Positions 1 to 7,716 are shown, counted from the first letter of the stretch. The stretch is DNA of 64,000 nt from Frigoribacterium endophyticum (GCF_011759585.1 NZ_JAAOYV010000001.1:248001-312000); one strand, 5' to 3'. Notes: generated from the letters alone by a model not told the origin. Numbers and translations: made by a program.

Positions 1-1640
1 TCGGCGTCGACCCGGCCGGTGCCGTCGGGGTAGCGCAGGGCCTTGCCCGCGGACCAGCCGGAGTCGGTGGCCGGGGCCCAGCCCCCCGCGCCGTCCGAGA
101 CGATGCGGTAGAGCAGGCCGTCGCCGTTCTGCACGGCCCAGAGGGTGCCGTCGGCCGAGGTTCCCGAGGGCTCGTAGTCGAGGCCGCTGAGGTCGCCGGT
201 GAAGGTCGCCTCGTCGTCGAGCGGCAGCTCGTCCGGGCCGCCGGGCCACGGCTGGGTGAGGACGGTGCCCGCGGCGATGTTCGCCGAGCCCTTGGTGGCC
301 TCGAGCGTGGCCGTGAAGTCGCCGGTGCCGTCGGGGCTGCGGCCCCAGGTCACCGCGGCGTGCTGCGTCCAGGCCCAGGAGTCGACGAGGGTGACGCCGT
401 CGCGCGCGAACAGGCGGACGCTGTCCGCGCCTCCCAGTCCGAAGTCGAACCCGGCGGGCGTCGTCGTCGTCAGCTCGTCGAGCACGAGGAAGCCCCCGGG
501 CTGGATGACGGAGCCCGTCGGCAGCACGTACCGGTGCGTGTCGTCGCTGTCACGGAGCACGAAGCCGCTGACGTCGACGGGGGTCGCGCCGACGGTGGTG
601 AGCTCGACCCAGTCGCCGGGCGTGCCGCCGCTCGACTCGACCTCGTTGAGGCGAACGGGGGAGGAGCAGTCGTTCGCCGCGCCCTTCGTGCTCGTCGTCG
701 TGGTGGCGAACTCGCCGGTGCCGTCGGGGCAGCGGCCGTAGCTGACGAGGCTGTGCTCGGTCCAGCTGTAGGTGAGCGCCAGGGCGCCCGAGGTGTCGTA
801 GACGCGGGCGGAGTCGGCGCCGCCGAGGCCGAAGTCGAAGCCGGGGCGGACGCCCTGGGCCTGGTCGATGACGAAGAAGCCGCCGGGGGCGACGGTCGAG
901 CCGGCGGGCAGCACGTACTTCGCGTGGGAGTCGTCGCCGTCGAGGAAGGACCAGCCGGAGACGTCGACGGCGGCGCTGCCGACGTTGGTCAGCTCGACCC
1001 AGTCGGTGTCGTCGCCGTTCGACTCGACCTCGTTGATGCGCAGCGTCGTCGCGACCGGCGCGGGGGCGGGCGTCGGAGCCGGGGTGGGCGCGGGGGTCGG
1101 AGCCGGCGTCGTGCCGGGGTCGGTCGGCGTCGTCGCCGCGGCGTTGGCCGTGCCCTTGCTCGAGGCGGGCGTGACGCCGAAGGCGCCCGTGCGGTCGGGC
1201 AGGCGACCGTACGTCGTGGCGGCGGCGGCCGTCCAGCTGTACGAGTCGAGCAGCGTCGTGCCGTCGGCGTCGAACAGGCGCACCGAGTCGGCCTTGCCGA
1301 GGCCGAAGCTGAGGCCCGTGGCCGGGTCGGTCGACTCGTCGACGACGAGGAACCCGAGGGCCGGGAGGGTCGTGCCCGCCGGCAGGGTGAAGGCGTGGGT
1401 GTCGTCGTTGTCCTTCAGCACGAGGCCGGAGACGTCGACCGGGGCCGAGGTGGTGTTGGCGAGCTCGATCCAGTCGCCGGGCGTGCCGCCGTCCGACTCG
1501 ATCTCGTTGACGACGACCGTGCCGAGGAGCGTCGGGGCTCCCGTGGCGGCCGAGGCGGGGGCGGCGGTGCCGACGAGCCCGACGGCGGCGACGCAGCCGA
1601 CGAGGGTCGTCGCGCCGAGGCGCCGGAGGAGGGGGTGCAT
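1..1640 (-). CDS. Secreted multi-domain lamin-tail protein with esterase-like C-terminus (3' end outside window)
   Basis: The frame runs from ATG at 1640 to the window edge without a stop (at least 546 residues), so the C-terminus is missing. An N-terminal signal peptide is visible (basic MHPLLRRLG, hydrophobic core, cleavage likely after ASA near residue 32). Three lamin tail domains follow at about residues 40-165, 198-320 and 327-455, each opening with a V/R-x-NEVES/NEIES motif followed by DW(V/I)EL and a DVSG turn. A proline-rich PTPAPTPAP linker (about 170-196) separates the first two. From about 480 the sequence (DYEPSGTS, GTLWAVQNG) resembles the beta-propeller esterase-like/phytase-like domain often fused to lamin tails in actinobacteria. 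That domain is cut by the window edge, so enzymatic function is inference. The protein is expected outside the cell. Confidence 0.8.
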   Translation of the reverse strand, partial: MHPLLRRLGATTLVGCVAAVGLVGTAAPASAATGAPTLLGTVVVNEIESDGGTPGDWIELANTTSAPVDVSGLVLKDNDDTHAFTLPAGTTLPALGFLVVDESTDPATGLSFGLGKADSVRLFDADGTTLLDSYSWTAAAATTYGRLPDRTGAFGVTPASSKGTANAAATTPTDPGTTPAPTPAPTPAPTPAPAPVATTLRINEVESNGDDTDWVELTNVGSAAVDVSGWSFLDGDDSHAKYVLPAGSTVAPGGFFVIDQAQGVRPGFDFGLGGADSARVYDTSGALALTYSWTEHSLVSYGRCPDGTGEFATTTTSTKGAANDCSSPVRLNEVESSGGTPGDWVELTTVGATPVDVSGFVLRDSDDTHRYVLPTGSVIQPGGFLVLDELTTTTPAGFDFGLGGADSVRLFARDGVTLVDSWAWTQHAAVTWGRSPDGTGDFTATLEATKGSANIAAGTVLTQPWPGGPDELPLDDEATFTGDLSGLDYEPSGTSADGTLWAVQNGDGLLYRIVSDGAGGWAPATDSGWSAGKALRYPDGTGRVDA

Positions 1641-1656
1641 GCGTGATCCGTTCGTG

Positions 1657-1673
1657 GGGTGACGTGGTCACCC
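1657..1673. promoter_or_regulatory. 17-bp inverted repeat just upstream of the lamin-tail gene
   Basis: GGGTGAC-GTG-GTCACCC, seven-base arms around a 3-base centre, ending 16 bases before the ATG at 1640. The position in the presumed leader or promoter suits an operator, but the binding protein is unknown. Confidence 0.3.
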
Positions 1674-1701
1674 GCACTCTCGTGCCCCGCGACGTGCAGC
1701 C

Positions 1702-1719
1702 GGTGAACCCCCGGTGAAC
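1702..1719 (-). promoter_or_regulatory. PHO-box-like direct repeat (candidate PhoP site)
   Basis: On the minus strand two copies of GTTCACC lie exactly 11 bases apart (GTTCACCGGGG then GTTCACCGG), the spacing and core of actinobacterial PHO boxes described in Streptomyces. The site is 62 bases upstream of the lamin-tail/esterase-like gene and in the same orientation. Binding by PhoP is inferred from pattern only. Confidence 0.4.
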
Positions 1720-1816
1720 GACAGGTGGTGCGCATCACCGCGTCGACCGGGAGTGCTGCCTCCCGTCGGGCCGGCGGCCTGCCTCCCGTCGGGCCGGAGG
1801 CCTTCCCGGAGGGGGC

Positions 1817-2068
1817 TCAGGCCTCCTCGTCGTCCTCGTCCTCGTCGCCCTCCGCGTTGCCCGCGGCCTCGACCCAGTCGGTCGCCTCGTCGGAGAGGTA
1901 GAACTCGTCGTCGGTGCCCTCGCCGACCCAGGTGTCGTCGTCGCCCGGCTCGCCCGTGACGGCGGTGATCTGCTCGAGGATCTCCGGCGGCACGGCGTCG
2001 CCGGCGTTGTCGATCAGCCACTGCCGGGTGCTCGGGATCAGGTCGGGCCACCACTCGTCGATTCGCAT
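1817..2068 (-). CDS. Small acidic protein of unknown function (83 aa)
   Basis: Not recognised as a named family. The N-terminal half (MRIDEWWPDLIPSTRQWL) is an ordinary folded-looking helix with three tryptophans, and the C-terminal 25 residues are almost only D and E. No signal peptide or membrane segment. It is a single-gene unit between the lamin-tail gene and a leaderless SRPBCC-like gene. Codon use matches the neighbours, which supports it as real; a small acidic cytoplasmic protein is all that can be said. Confidence 0.65.
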   Translation of the reverse strand: MRIDEWWPDLIPSTRQWLIDNAGDAVPPEILEQITAVTGEPGDDDTWVGEGTDDEFYLSDEATDWVEAAGNAEGDEDEDDEEA

Positions 2069-2193
2069 GCGCCGAGCCTGGCACGCCGCGGCGGGCCGTG
2101 CCAGCCCGGAGGGGCGTGGTCGGAGCGGGCGTGGTCGGAGCGGGCGTGGCCCGGAAGGGTGCGACAGGGCCGGCCCGGCGCTAGTGTCCCGGC

Positions 2194-2637
2194 ATGACCT
2201 GGCCCGTCGTCCACCTCTCCCGCTCGTTCGACCACGACGTCGCCGCGGTGTCCCGCATCGCCGGGGACCCCGCGAACCTGCCCGCGTGGGCGGCGGGCCT
2301 CAGCGCGGGCGTCCGCCAGGAGGGCGGACGGTGGTTCGCGGACTCCCCGATGGGCGTCGTCGAGGTGGCCTTCACCGGGCCGGTGGAGCTGGGAGTCCTC
2401 GACCACGACGTGACCCTGCCCGACGGGACGACCGTACGGAACCCGTTCCGGGTCGTGGCCAACGACCAGGGCAGCGAGGCCGTGTTCACCCTCTTCCGGC
2501 GTGACGGCGTCTCCGAGGCGGAGTTCGCGGCCGACGCCGACGCGGTGCGGAGCGACCTGGACCGGCTGGCAGCGCTGCTCGACGAACGCCTCCCTCGCAC
2601 CCGCCAGGCGCCGCCGGTGGCCGTCGACCACCCTTGA
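2194..2637 (+). CDS. SRPBCC-like (polyketide cyclase/START fold) small protein
   Basis: 147 residues, opening HLSRSFDHDVAAVSRIAGDPANLPAWAAGL, the pattern of SRPBCC proteins where a short helix after the first strand carries the W of a ligand-binding pocket, and ending in a long C-terminal helix (ADADAVRSDLDRLAALLDERL). Soluble, no signal. A TAGTGT hexamer 6 bases before the ATG and lack of a Shine-Dalgarno suggest a leaderless mRNA. Ligand unknown; family assignment is by fold-like pattern and is moderately secure. Confidence 0.6.
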   Translation: MTWPVVHLSRSFDHDVAAVSRIAGDPANLPAWAAGLSAGVRQEGGRWFADSPMGVVEVAFTGPVELGVLDHDVTLPDGTTVRNPFRVVANDQGSEAVFTLFRRDGVSEAEFAADADAVRSDLDRLAALLDERLPRTRQAPPVAVDHP

Positions 2638-2713
2638 GGTCCTCCGACGACCAGCGCCGTTCGCCGGTGGTCTCAGCCTCCTCTCCGCACGGCGAAGGGC
2701 CGATGATGGAGCC

Positions 2714-3100
2714 ATGACCACCACACTGCACGGGATCGACGTCGCCGCTGAGCTCCGACAGGTCCGGGAGCACTGGACGCCGAGGGTCGTCGGGCGGGTG
2801 AACGACCAGTACGTGAAGGTCGCGAAGCTGCTCGGCGAGCTCGTCTGGCACGCGCACGACGCCGAGGACGAGATGTTCCTCGTCGTCTCGGGGCGCCTCC
2901 GGATCCAGCTGCCCGACGACGAGGAAGTCGTGCTCGAGCCGGGGCAGTTCTGGGTCGTCCCCCGGGGGGTGCAGCACAACCCGGTCGCGGAGGAGGAGGT
3001 CGAGATCGTCCTGATCGAGACGGTCACCACGGCGCACACCGGCGACGTCGTGGTCGAGGGGACCGTCCCGCTCGAGAGGCAGGTCGGCGACTTCCGCTGA
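2714..3100 (+). CDS. Cupin domain protein (128 aa)
   Basis: Single conserved beta-barrel cupin. Motif 1 is visible as WHAHDAEDEMFLVVSGRL (His, His, Glu metal ligands) and motif 2 as PGQFWVVPRGVQHNP. These are the standard metal-binding cupin residues, so a metal is probably bound; the substrate is unknown. ATG at 2714 is chosen because the cupin fold begins there and upstream sequence in the frame is non-cupin. 76 bases downstream of the SRPBCC-like gene, same strand. Confidence 0.75.
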   Translation: MTTTLHGIDVAAELRQVREHWTPRVVGRVNDQYVKVAKLLGELVWHAHDAEDEMFLVVSGRLRIQLPDDEEVVLEPGQFWVVPRGVQHNPVAEEEVEIVLIETVTTAHTGDVVVEGTVPLERQVGDFR

Positions 3101-3146
3101 CCCAGCCCGCCGCAGGCCCTCGCCGCTCGGCCCGGGAGGGCGCCGC

Positions 3147-3908
3147 CTAGAACGGCGCGACGCCCGAGCGGTCGATGAACGTGCCGGTCGGCCCCTGGCC
3201 GCCACGGGTCGCGAGCTCGACCACGGCGTCGGTGCCCTCGGTCACCGTCTGGTGGCCGCTGTTGCCGTTGAGGTCGGTCGCCGTGTAGCCGGGGTCGGCG
3301 GCGTTGACGCGGATCTCGGGCAGGGCCTTCGCGTACTGCACCGTCAGCATCGTGACGGCCGCCTTCGACGCCGTGTAGAGCGGCGCGACGACGGTCGACT
3401 CGATGCGGTCGGCGTCGTGCACCGCCGTGAACGAGCCGAGGCCGCTCGTCACGTTGACGATGGTCGGCGCCGACGAGCGGCGGAGCAGCGGCAGGAAGGC
3501 CGTCGTCGTGCGCACGACGCTCGCGACGTTGGTGTCGAGCACCTCGAGGGCGTCGGCCCCCGTGAGCTGGTCGGGGGCGGAGTGCGACCCCGTGATGCCC
3601 GCGTTGTTCACGAGGACGTCGAGGCCGCCGGCCGCGGCGATCGTCTCGGCGGCCGCGGCGACCGAGGCGTCGTCGGTGACGTCGAGCTGCACGAACCGGG
3701 CGCCGAGCTCGTCGGCGGTCGCGCGGCCCCTGGCCTCGTCGCGGGCCCCGATCCAGACCGTGTGGCCGGCCTCGAGGAGGCGCCGGGCGGTCTCGCGCCC
3801 CAGCCCCTTGTTGCCCCCGGTGACGAGGGTGGTCGTGGTCGCGGCGGTGTCGGCGGAGGTGGTGTCGGGGGAGGTGGTGGTGCCCGTGGTGGGCGTGTCG
3901 TTCGTCAT
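3147..3908 (-). CDS. Short-chain dehydrogenase/reductase
   Basis: 253 residues. A Thr-rich N-terminal extension of about 25 residues precedes TLVTGGNKGLGRE (Rossmann nucleotide-binding loop), NNAG, a catalytic Ser in NVTSGLG and YTASK (Y-x-x-x-K). Classical SDR of the NADPH-preferring carbonyl-reductase type; cytoplasmic. The gene is divergent from the XRE regulator at 4011, a frequent arrangement in which the regulator controls the reductase. Substrate unknown. The ATG has GAGACT six bases upstream, so the message may be leaderless. Confidence 0.85.
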   Translation of the reverse strand: MTNDTPTTGTTTSPDTTSADTAATTTTLVTGGNKGLGRETARRLLEAGHTVWIGARDEARGRATADELGARFVQLDVTDDASVAAAAETIAAAGGLDVLVNNAGITGSHSAPDQLTGADALEVLDTNVASVVRTTTAFLPLLRRSSAPTIVNVTSGLGSFTAVHDADRIESTVVAPLYTASKAAVTMLTVQYAKALPEIRVNAADPGYTATDLNGNSGHQTVTEGTDAVVELATRGGQGPTGTFIDRSGVAPF

Positions 3909-4010
3909 GACCCGAGTCTCCGCCCTGCCCCCGACGCCCATCCAGGCCCGCCCCGTCGGGAGGACTCGCAGTACCACCCCGCCGGCCCTCGGCGCTGCGA
4001 GACTGACGAG

Positions 4011-4874
4011 GTGGACACCCCTGCCGGCGACCTCGGCGCCCTGCTGCGCGCGTGGCGCGACCGCCTCTCGCCCGTCGACGTCGGCCTTCCCGCCGGCGAC
4101 CACCGCCGGGCCGCGGGCCTCCGGCGGGAGGAGCTCGCCGCGCTCGCGGGCCTCAGCGTCGACTACGTCGTGCGGCTCGAGCAGGGCCGGGCGCAGCACC
4201 CCTCGGCGCAGGTCGCCGCGGCGCTGGCGCGGGCCCTCCAGCTGAGCGACGCCGAGCGCGACCACCTCTTCGTGCTCGCGGGCCTCGTGCCGCCGTCGCC
4301 CGCCACCGTGCCCGAGCACGTGCCGCCGGGGGTGCAGCGGCTGATCGCGCGGCTCGGCGAGACGCCGCTCGCGGTCTTCACCGCCTCCTGGGACCTGCTC
4401 AGCTACAGCCCCCTCTGGGGCCGTCTCTTCGGCGAGCCCGTGGGCGAGGGCGGCGAGCGGCCGAACCTGCTGCGGTCGTGGTTCGGCGGCACGCAAGCGA
4501 TCACGCCGGGCGAGCGCGTCGAGCACGGGCGCGACGGCGGCCTGCGGGCGTTCGAGGCCTCGCTCGTCGCCGACCTGCGGCGGGTGCACGGCCGCTACCC
4601 GGGCGACCCGCGCGTGCGACGCCTGATCGACGACATGACCGTGGCGAGCGACATCTTCCGCGAGCTCTGGCGCACCGGGGCCGTCGGCGAGCACGTCTCC
4701 GAGCGCAAGGTGATCCGCCACCCGGTCGTGGGCGACGTCGAGCTCGACTGCGACGTGCTCACCGTGGCGGGCACCGATCTGCGCCTCGTCGCCTACACGG
4801 CCGCGACCGGCTCGCCCGCGGCCGCCGCCCTCGACTTCCTCCGCGTCTCCGCGGTCACGGCCGACGCCCGCTGA
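4011..4874 (+). CDS. XRE-type HTH regulator with MmyB-like ligand-binding domain
   Basis: 287 residues from GTG at 4011. The N-terminal HTH (about 5-75) shows the family signature RRAAGLRREELAALAGLSVDYVVRLEQGR, and the C-terminal two-thirds matches the PAS-like MmyB ligand-binding domain (ASWDLLSYSPLWGRLFGE, then EHVSERKVIRHPVVGDVELDCDVL). Such regulators usually repress a divergently transcribed SDR, which is the arrangement here (102-bp gap). GTG chosen because the HTH starts directly after it. Confidence 0.85.
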   Translation: MDTPAGDLGALLRAWRDRLSPVDVGLPAGDHRRAAGLRREELAALAGLSVDYVVRLEQGRAQHPSAQVAAALARALQLSDAERDHLFVLAGLVPPSPATVPEHVPPGVQRLIARLGETPLAVFTASWDLLSYSPLWGRLFGEPVGEGGERPNLLRSWFGGTQAITPGERVEHGRDGGLRAFEASLVADLRRVHGRYPGDPRVRRLIDDMTVASDIFRELWRTGAVGEHVSERKVIRHPVVGDVELDCDVLTVAGTDLRLVAYTAATGSPAAAALDFLRVSAVTADAR

Positions 4875-5018
4875 GGCGCGCCCGGCCGCTGCCCGCGCTC
4901 CGTGGCTGTGTACCCCGACGAGCGCGGCTCGTCGCAGCCCTGCGTCCGACCGGTCGACGGCCGCCGACGCCGCTGTCCCCCGAACGGGAAACGCGGGCGA
5001 CTGTCCGATTCACGCAAC

Positions 5019-5037
5019 TAGCTAGACCGTCTAACTG
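5019..5037. promoter_or_regulatory. 19-bp operator-like palindrome, copy 1
   Basis: TAGCTAGACCGTCTAACTG, an inverted repeat with arms TAGCTAGAC/GTCTAACTG around a central C. It matches copy 2 at 7815-7833 at 15 of 19 positions. Each copy lies about 100-120 bases upstream of one of two paralogous small membrane protein genes. TetR-family operators commonly have this form, and two TetR genes lie between the copies. Confidence 0.5.
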
Positions 5038-5056
5038 TTCAGTGTCATGATCGTCC

Positions 5057-5098
5057 CGTACCGGTTCACGGCGGTACGCGGCCCTGGCGACAGGGCCG
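5057..5098 (+). promoter_or_regulatory. Tandem stem-loops in the leader of small membrane protein gene 1
   Basis: Stem I: CGTACCG (5057-5063), loop GTTCACGG, CGGTACG (5072-5078). Stem II directly follows: CGGCCCTG (5079-5086), GCGA tetraloop, CAGGGCCG (5091-5098). The paralogous leader at 7760-7794 has stem I with the same 7 bp, the same TTCACGG loop and two compensatory pair changes, so selection on RNA (or DNA cruciform) structure is likely. It starts 20 bases after the palindrome in both loci. Confidence 0.5.
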
Positions 5099-5157
5099 AC
5101 CACCCGGTCACCACGGTCACCGACGGCAGCGCAGGGCTGCCAGAGACGAGCAGCACC

Positions 5158-5307
5158 ATGAGCCTCATCCACGCCAGCAGGAGCCCCTTCTCCGAGATCC
5201 GCGACGCTGATCGTCAGATCACGCTCCTCGTCATCGCCACGTCGGCGCTGGCGACCTGCGGCACCGCGATCGCCGGCATGCTCGTCGTCCTCGGCGCCGG
5301 CGCGTGA
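5158..5307 (+). CDS. Small single-span membrane protein, paralogue 1 (49 aa)
   Basis: Begins MSLIHASRSPFSEIRDADRQ, then one transmembrane helix (ITLLVIATSALATCGTAIAGMLVVLG) and a tiny tail. The segment SPFSE-I/V-R-D/E-A-D/E-R followed by the helix is shared with the gene at 7558-7716, so the two are paralogues. ATG 5158 is the start that aligns with the paralogue. Family not recognised. Its stop overlaps the GTG of a second tiny ORF. Confidence 0.6.
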   Translation: MSLIHASRSPFSEIRDADRQITLLVIATSALATCGTAIAGMLVVLGAGA

Positions 5308-5396
5308 CCGCCTCCGTCGCGATGGTCGACCACCTCGACCTCCCGATGACCGAGCCCCTCGACCTGGCGGAGCTCTTCACGAGCGACGCCGCCTGA
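5304..5396 (+). CDS. Candidate translationally coupled 30-residue acidic peptide
   Basis: GTG at 5304 overlaps the TGA of the upstream membrane peptide (GTGA). The ORF encodes VTASVAMVDHLDLPMTEP then LDLAELFTSDAA and ends at TGA 5394-5396. Every one of its 30 sense codons ends in G or C, as in real genes here. No cysteine, no hydrophobic span. The paralogous locus has no obvious counterpart, which lowers confidence. A hairpin terminator follows. Confidence 0.35.
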   Translation: MTASVAMVDHLDLPMTEPLDLAELFTSDAA

Positions 5397-5456
5397 CGCA
5401 CCCGCGTCGCCCCGGCCCGTACCAGCCGCCCACGTCGTGGGGGGCCGACGAGGGCC

Positions 5457-5492
5457 ACGTGCAGAGCCTCCCCCGGGAGGCTCTCCGCACGT
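5457..5492. terminator. Bidirectional hairpin between small-peptide genes and tetR 1
   Basis: Core AGAGCCTCCC (5463-5472) pairs with GGGAGGCTCT (5475-5484); outer ACGTGC (5457-5462) pairs with GCACGT (5487-5492). Lies in a convergent gap, so it can serve both sides; no U-tract, as is common in GC-rich actinobacteria. Confidence 0.55.
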
Positions 5493-5507
5493 CCGGGGGC
5501 GTCCGGG

Positions 5508-6173
5508 TCAGGCCGCGCCGACCAGCGCCAGGTCGTCGAGGTCCCAGGTGGGCGCCGCGTAGGGGCGCCCCCACCCGTCGCGGAGCCGCGTGACGGCACG
5601 GTCGTACGCGTCGAGGAGGTCCATGCGCGGCCGCACCATCGACTGCAGCTGCAGACCCTCGTAGAGGGCGAGCAGCTGCTCCGCGCCGCGGGCCGGCGCC
5701 ATGGTCGCGGGCTCGCGCCCGAGTTCGACGTCGCGGCGGAGGCCCTCGGCGACCATCCGGTGGAACCGGCTCCAGTCGCCCTGCAGCAGCTCGGAGAGCG
5801 GGTGCCCGGGAGTCGCGGCCACGTTGACGAGGGAGCTCAGCAACCGCATCAGCGACGGGTCCTCGATGTTCGACTGCACGATCCGGCGCAGGAAGAGCAC
5901 GGTGCCGTGCGACGCCATGACCGGCAGGAGGGGAGAGGTGCGCTCGGCCGTCCAGCGGTCGACGGCCGCGAGCAGCAGGCCGTTCCAGTCGGGGAAGTGC
6001 GCGGTCACCGCCTCCAGGGGCAGTCCTGCGGTCTCGGCCACCGCCTCCAGCGTGGTCTCGTGGAAGGCGCGGTGCCGGAAGGTCTCGATGGCGGCGGCCA
6101 CGACGCTGCGGCGCAGCTCGACGTGGGCCGACTCGGCGTAGAAGTCGTCGGGGGAGGCGTTCTGGTCGTTCAC
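5508..6173 (-). CDS. TetR-family regulator, paralogue 1
   Basis: 221 residues. The N-terminal HTH (about 18-65) reads AAIETFRHRAFHETTLEAVAETAGLPLEAVTAHFPDW, a TetR pattern with the usual Y/F-x-F recognition end. The all-helical C-terminal domain contains LLALYEGLQLQSMVRP, nearly matching LIALFEGLQLQMLLRP in the next gene. The two are therefore duplicates with diverged DNA-recognition helices. Placement between two paralogous membrane peptides with similar 19-bp palindromes suggests they regulate those genes; this is inference. Confidence 0.85.
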   Translation of the reverse strand: MNDQNASPDDFYAESAHVELRRSVVAAAIETFRHRAFHETTLEAVAETAGLPLEAVTAHFPDWNGLLLAAVDRWTAERTSPLLPVMASHGTVLFLRRIVQSNIEDPSLMRLLSSLVNVAATPGHPLSELLQGDWSRFHRMVAEGLRRDVELGREPATMAPARGAEQLLALYEGLQLQSMVRPRMDLLDAYDRAVTRLRDGWGRPYAAPTWDLDDLALVGAA

Positions 6174-6300
6174 GACAGCAATGTCACCAGAGCAGCGCGC
6201 GCCTGACGAGTCCCCGTTCTGGGGAAGGCGCGGGAGGCGCGAGGTGCGTCGACCCGCCGAGGCGCGGTCGACGGGTGGTCGCCTCAGCGGCGCCGCGCGG

Positions 6301-6903
6301 TCACCACGAGCAGGTGATCTCCGCGAGGGCGTGGTCGAAGGCCGTCGTCGGCTCGAAGCCGGGGCGCAGCAGCATCTGCAGCTGGAGGCCCTCGAACAGC
6401 GCGATGAGGGTCGTCGCGAGCGCCTTGACGTCGACGCCGGCGGGCACGACGCCCTCGCTCACGTCGAAGGCGAGCCCCTGCTGCACCATGGTGTGGAAGT
6501 CGCAGTACCGGTCGCGGAGGTAGAGCGACGCGAGGTGCCCGGGGTCGGTGCCCTCGACCGCGAGCGACAGGAGCGTGCGGGAGAGCGCGGGGTGCTGGGC
6601 GCCGTAGGCGACCAGCCCGCGCATGAAGCCGAGCGTCGCGCCGCCGGCGGTCTCGCGGGCGACCTGCTCGAAGCGGTCCTGGTTCCAGCGGTCGAGGGCG
6701 GCGAGCACGAGGCCGAGCCACGACGGGAAGTGGCGACGGACGGCGGCGACGGTCGTCTGCGCGGTCCGGGCGACGTCCTCGAAGCTCGTCCCGGCGTACC
6801 CGAGGCGCTCGAGCGTCTCGACGGTCGCGACGACGACGTCCTTGCGGTCGGCGACGGCGAGGTCGAAGGCGCTCGGATCAGGGGCGGTCGTCTCGATCGT
6901 CAC
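6301..6903 (-). CDS. TetR-family regulator, paralogue 2
   Basis: 200 residues. HTH at about 25-70 (VETLERLGYAGTSFEDVARTAQTTVAAVRRHFPSW). C-terminal ligand-binding helices include the LFEGLQLQMLLRPG motif shared with the gene at 5508. Same strand as paralogue 1, 127-bp gap with no obvious palindrome, so each may have its own promoter. Ligand unknown. Confidence 0.85.
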   Translation of the reverse strand: MTIETTAPDPSAFDLAVADRKDVVVATVETLERLGYAGTSFEDVARTAQTTVAAVRRHFPSWLGLVLAALDRWNQDRFEQVARETAGGATLGFMRGLVAYGAQHPALSRTLLSLAVEGTDPGHLASLYLRDRYCDFHTMVQQGLAFDVSEGVVPAGVDVKALATTLIALFEGLQLQMLLRPGFEPTTAFDHALAEITCSW

Positions 6904-7141
6904 GGTTCTCCTCGAGGGGTGGTGGGGTCCTCGGCCTCAGCATGTCGGTGCCGACGGCCGCCTGCCACGCCCCCTTCGGGGGCAGTGGGAGCCGCGGCGC
7001 CGGGGGCTCCGGCGTGCCCTGTGGAGAGACAGCGCCCCGCCCCGTGCCCGCTGCTACGGTGAGGTCGCTCGGTTCCGGGGGGATCCACGACCGGACGAGC
7101 AGCTGCCCTGCTCCGTTCCATCGACTCCTCAGGAGAGAACC

Positions 7142-7414
7142 ATGACCACCCCCCAGCCCTACGGCGCCGCCGGCGCCCCCGTCAAGACCAACGTCCTCGC
7201 GATCGTCGGCATCATCCTCGCCTTCTTCGTGCCCCTCGTCGGCGTCATCCTCGGCTTCGTCGCGCGCTCGCAGATCAAGCGCACCGGCGAGAAGGGCAGC
7301 GGCCTCGCGCTGGCCGCCATCATCATCGGCCTCGCGTTCATCGTGATCGGCATCATCATCAGCGTCGTCTTCGCCATCGCGGGGGCCAACGCCGGCGTCA
7401 GCACGACCTACTAG
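7142..7414 (+). CDS. DUF4190-type small membrane protein (90 aa)
   Basis: A short Pro/Gly/Ala-rich N-terminus (MTTPQPYGAAGAPVKTN) precedes a first transmembrane helix (VLAIVGIILAFFVPLVGVILGFVA), a basic loop with RSQIKRTGEKGSG and a second helix (LALAAIIIGLAFIVIGIIISVVFAIA). This GxxLAxxxI layout is that of the DUF4190 family, widespread and without assigned function. SD AGGAGAG precedes the ATG. A strong hairpin follows. Confidence 0.8.
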   Translation: MTTPQPYGAAGAPVKTNVLAIVGIILAFFVPLVGVILGFVARSQIKRTGEKGSGLALAAIIIGLAFIVIGIIISVVFAIAGANAGVSTTY

Positions 7415-7445
7415 GTCGCGACGGCCCGGCCACGGGCCGGACGGC

Positions 7446-7477
7446 AGGAGGCGCGGTGAGCGATCACCGCGCCTCCT
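7446..7477 (+). terminator. Strong hairpin terminator after the DUF4190 gene
   Basis: Perfect 14-bp stem AGGAGGCGCGGTGA / TCACCGCGCCTCCT with GCGA loop, 31 bases past the stop codon. Contains the recurrent GGAGGCGCGG motif of this genome. Confidence 0.8.
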
Positions 7478-7520
7478 CGCGTTCCCGGGGCTCGTCGGTC
7501 GCGCCGCGCCGCGCCGTGGG

Positions 7521-7571
7521 CGCTCAGGACGCCCGGACGCTCAGGAGGCCCGGACGTTCAAGAGGCCCCTA
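7521..7571. repeat. Three 17-bp tandem repeats at the 3' end of small membrane protein gene 2
   Basis: Units CGCTCAGGACGCCCGGA, CGCTCAGGAGGCCCGGA and CGTTCAAGAGGCCCCTA. The third covers the last codons and stop of the gene at 7558-7716, the others continue downstream, suggesting local duplication after the stop. Confidence 0.6.
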
Positions 7572-7716
7572 GGGCGACGAGCATGCCGGCCACGAGCATG
7601 CCGCAGGCCGACACCGCCGACGTCGCGACGACCAGGAGCGTCGTGCGACGTTCGGCCTCCCGCACCTCCGAGAAGGGCGAGGCCTCGGCGAACGGAGACT
7701 GTCGGAGGATGCTCAT
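7558..7716 (-). CDS. Small single-span membrane protein, paralogue 2 (52 aa)
   Basis: MSILRQSPFAEASPFSEVRE then AERRTTLL and a single transmembrane helix VVATSAVSACGMLVAGMLVALG. Aligns along its length with the 49-residue protein at 5158-5307. ATG 7716 has AGGAACGAGAAG upstream as a ribosome site. Function unknown; topology predicts a short cytoplasmic N-terminus and one membrane span. Confidence 0.65.
   Translation of the reverse strand: MSILRQSPFAEASPFSEVREAERRTTLLVVATSAVSACGMLVAGMLVALGAS

Noticed and set aside
3252-4010. N-terminal extension of the XRE regulator across the antisense of the SDR gene
   Set aside because: The upstream part of the open frame is the antisense shadow of the SDR; the HTH begins right at GTG 4011.
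5304-5396. RiPP precursor reading of the 30-residue peptide (thiopeptide-leader-like DLPM segment)
   Set aside because: No Cys/Ser/Thr-rich core, and no modification or export genes nearby.
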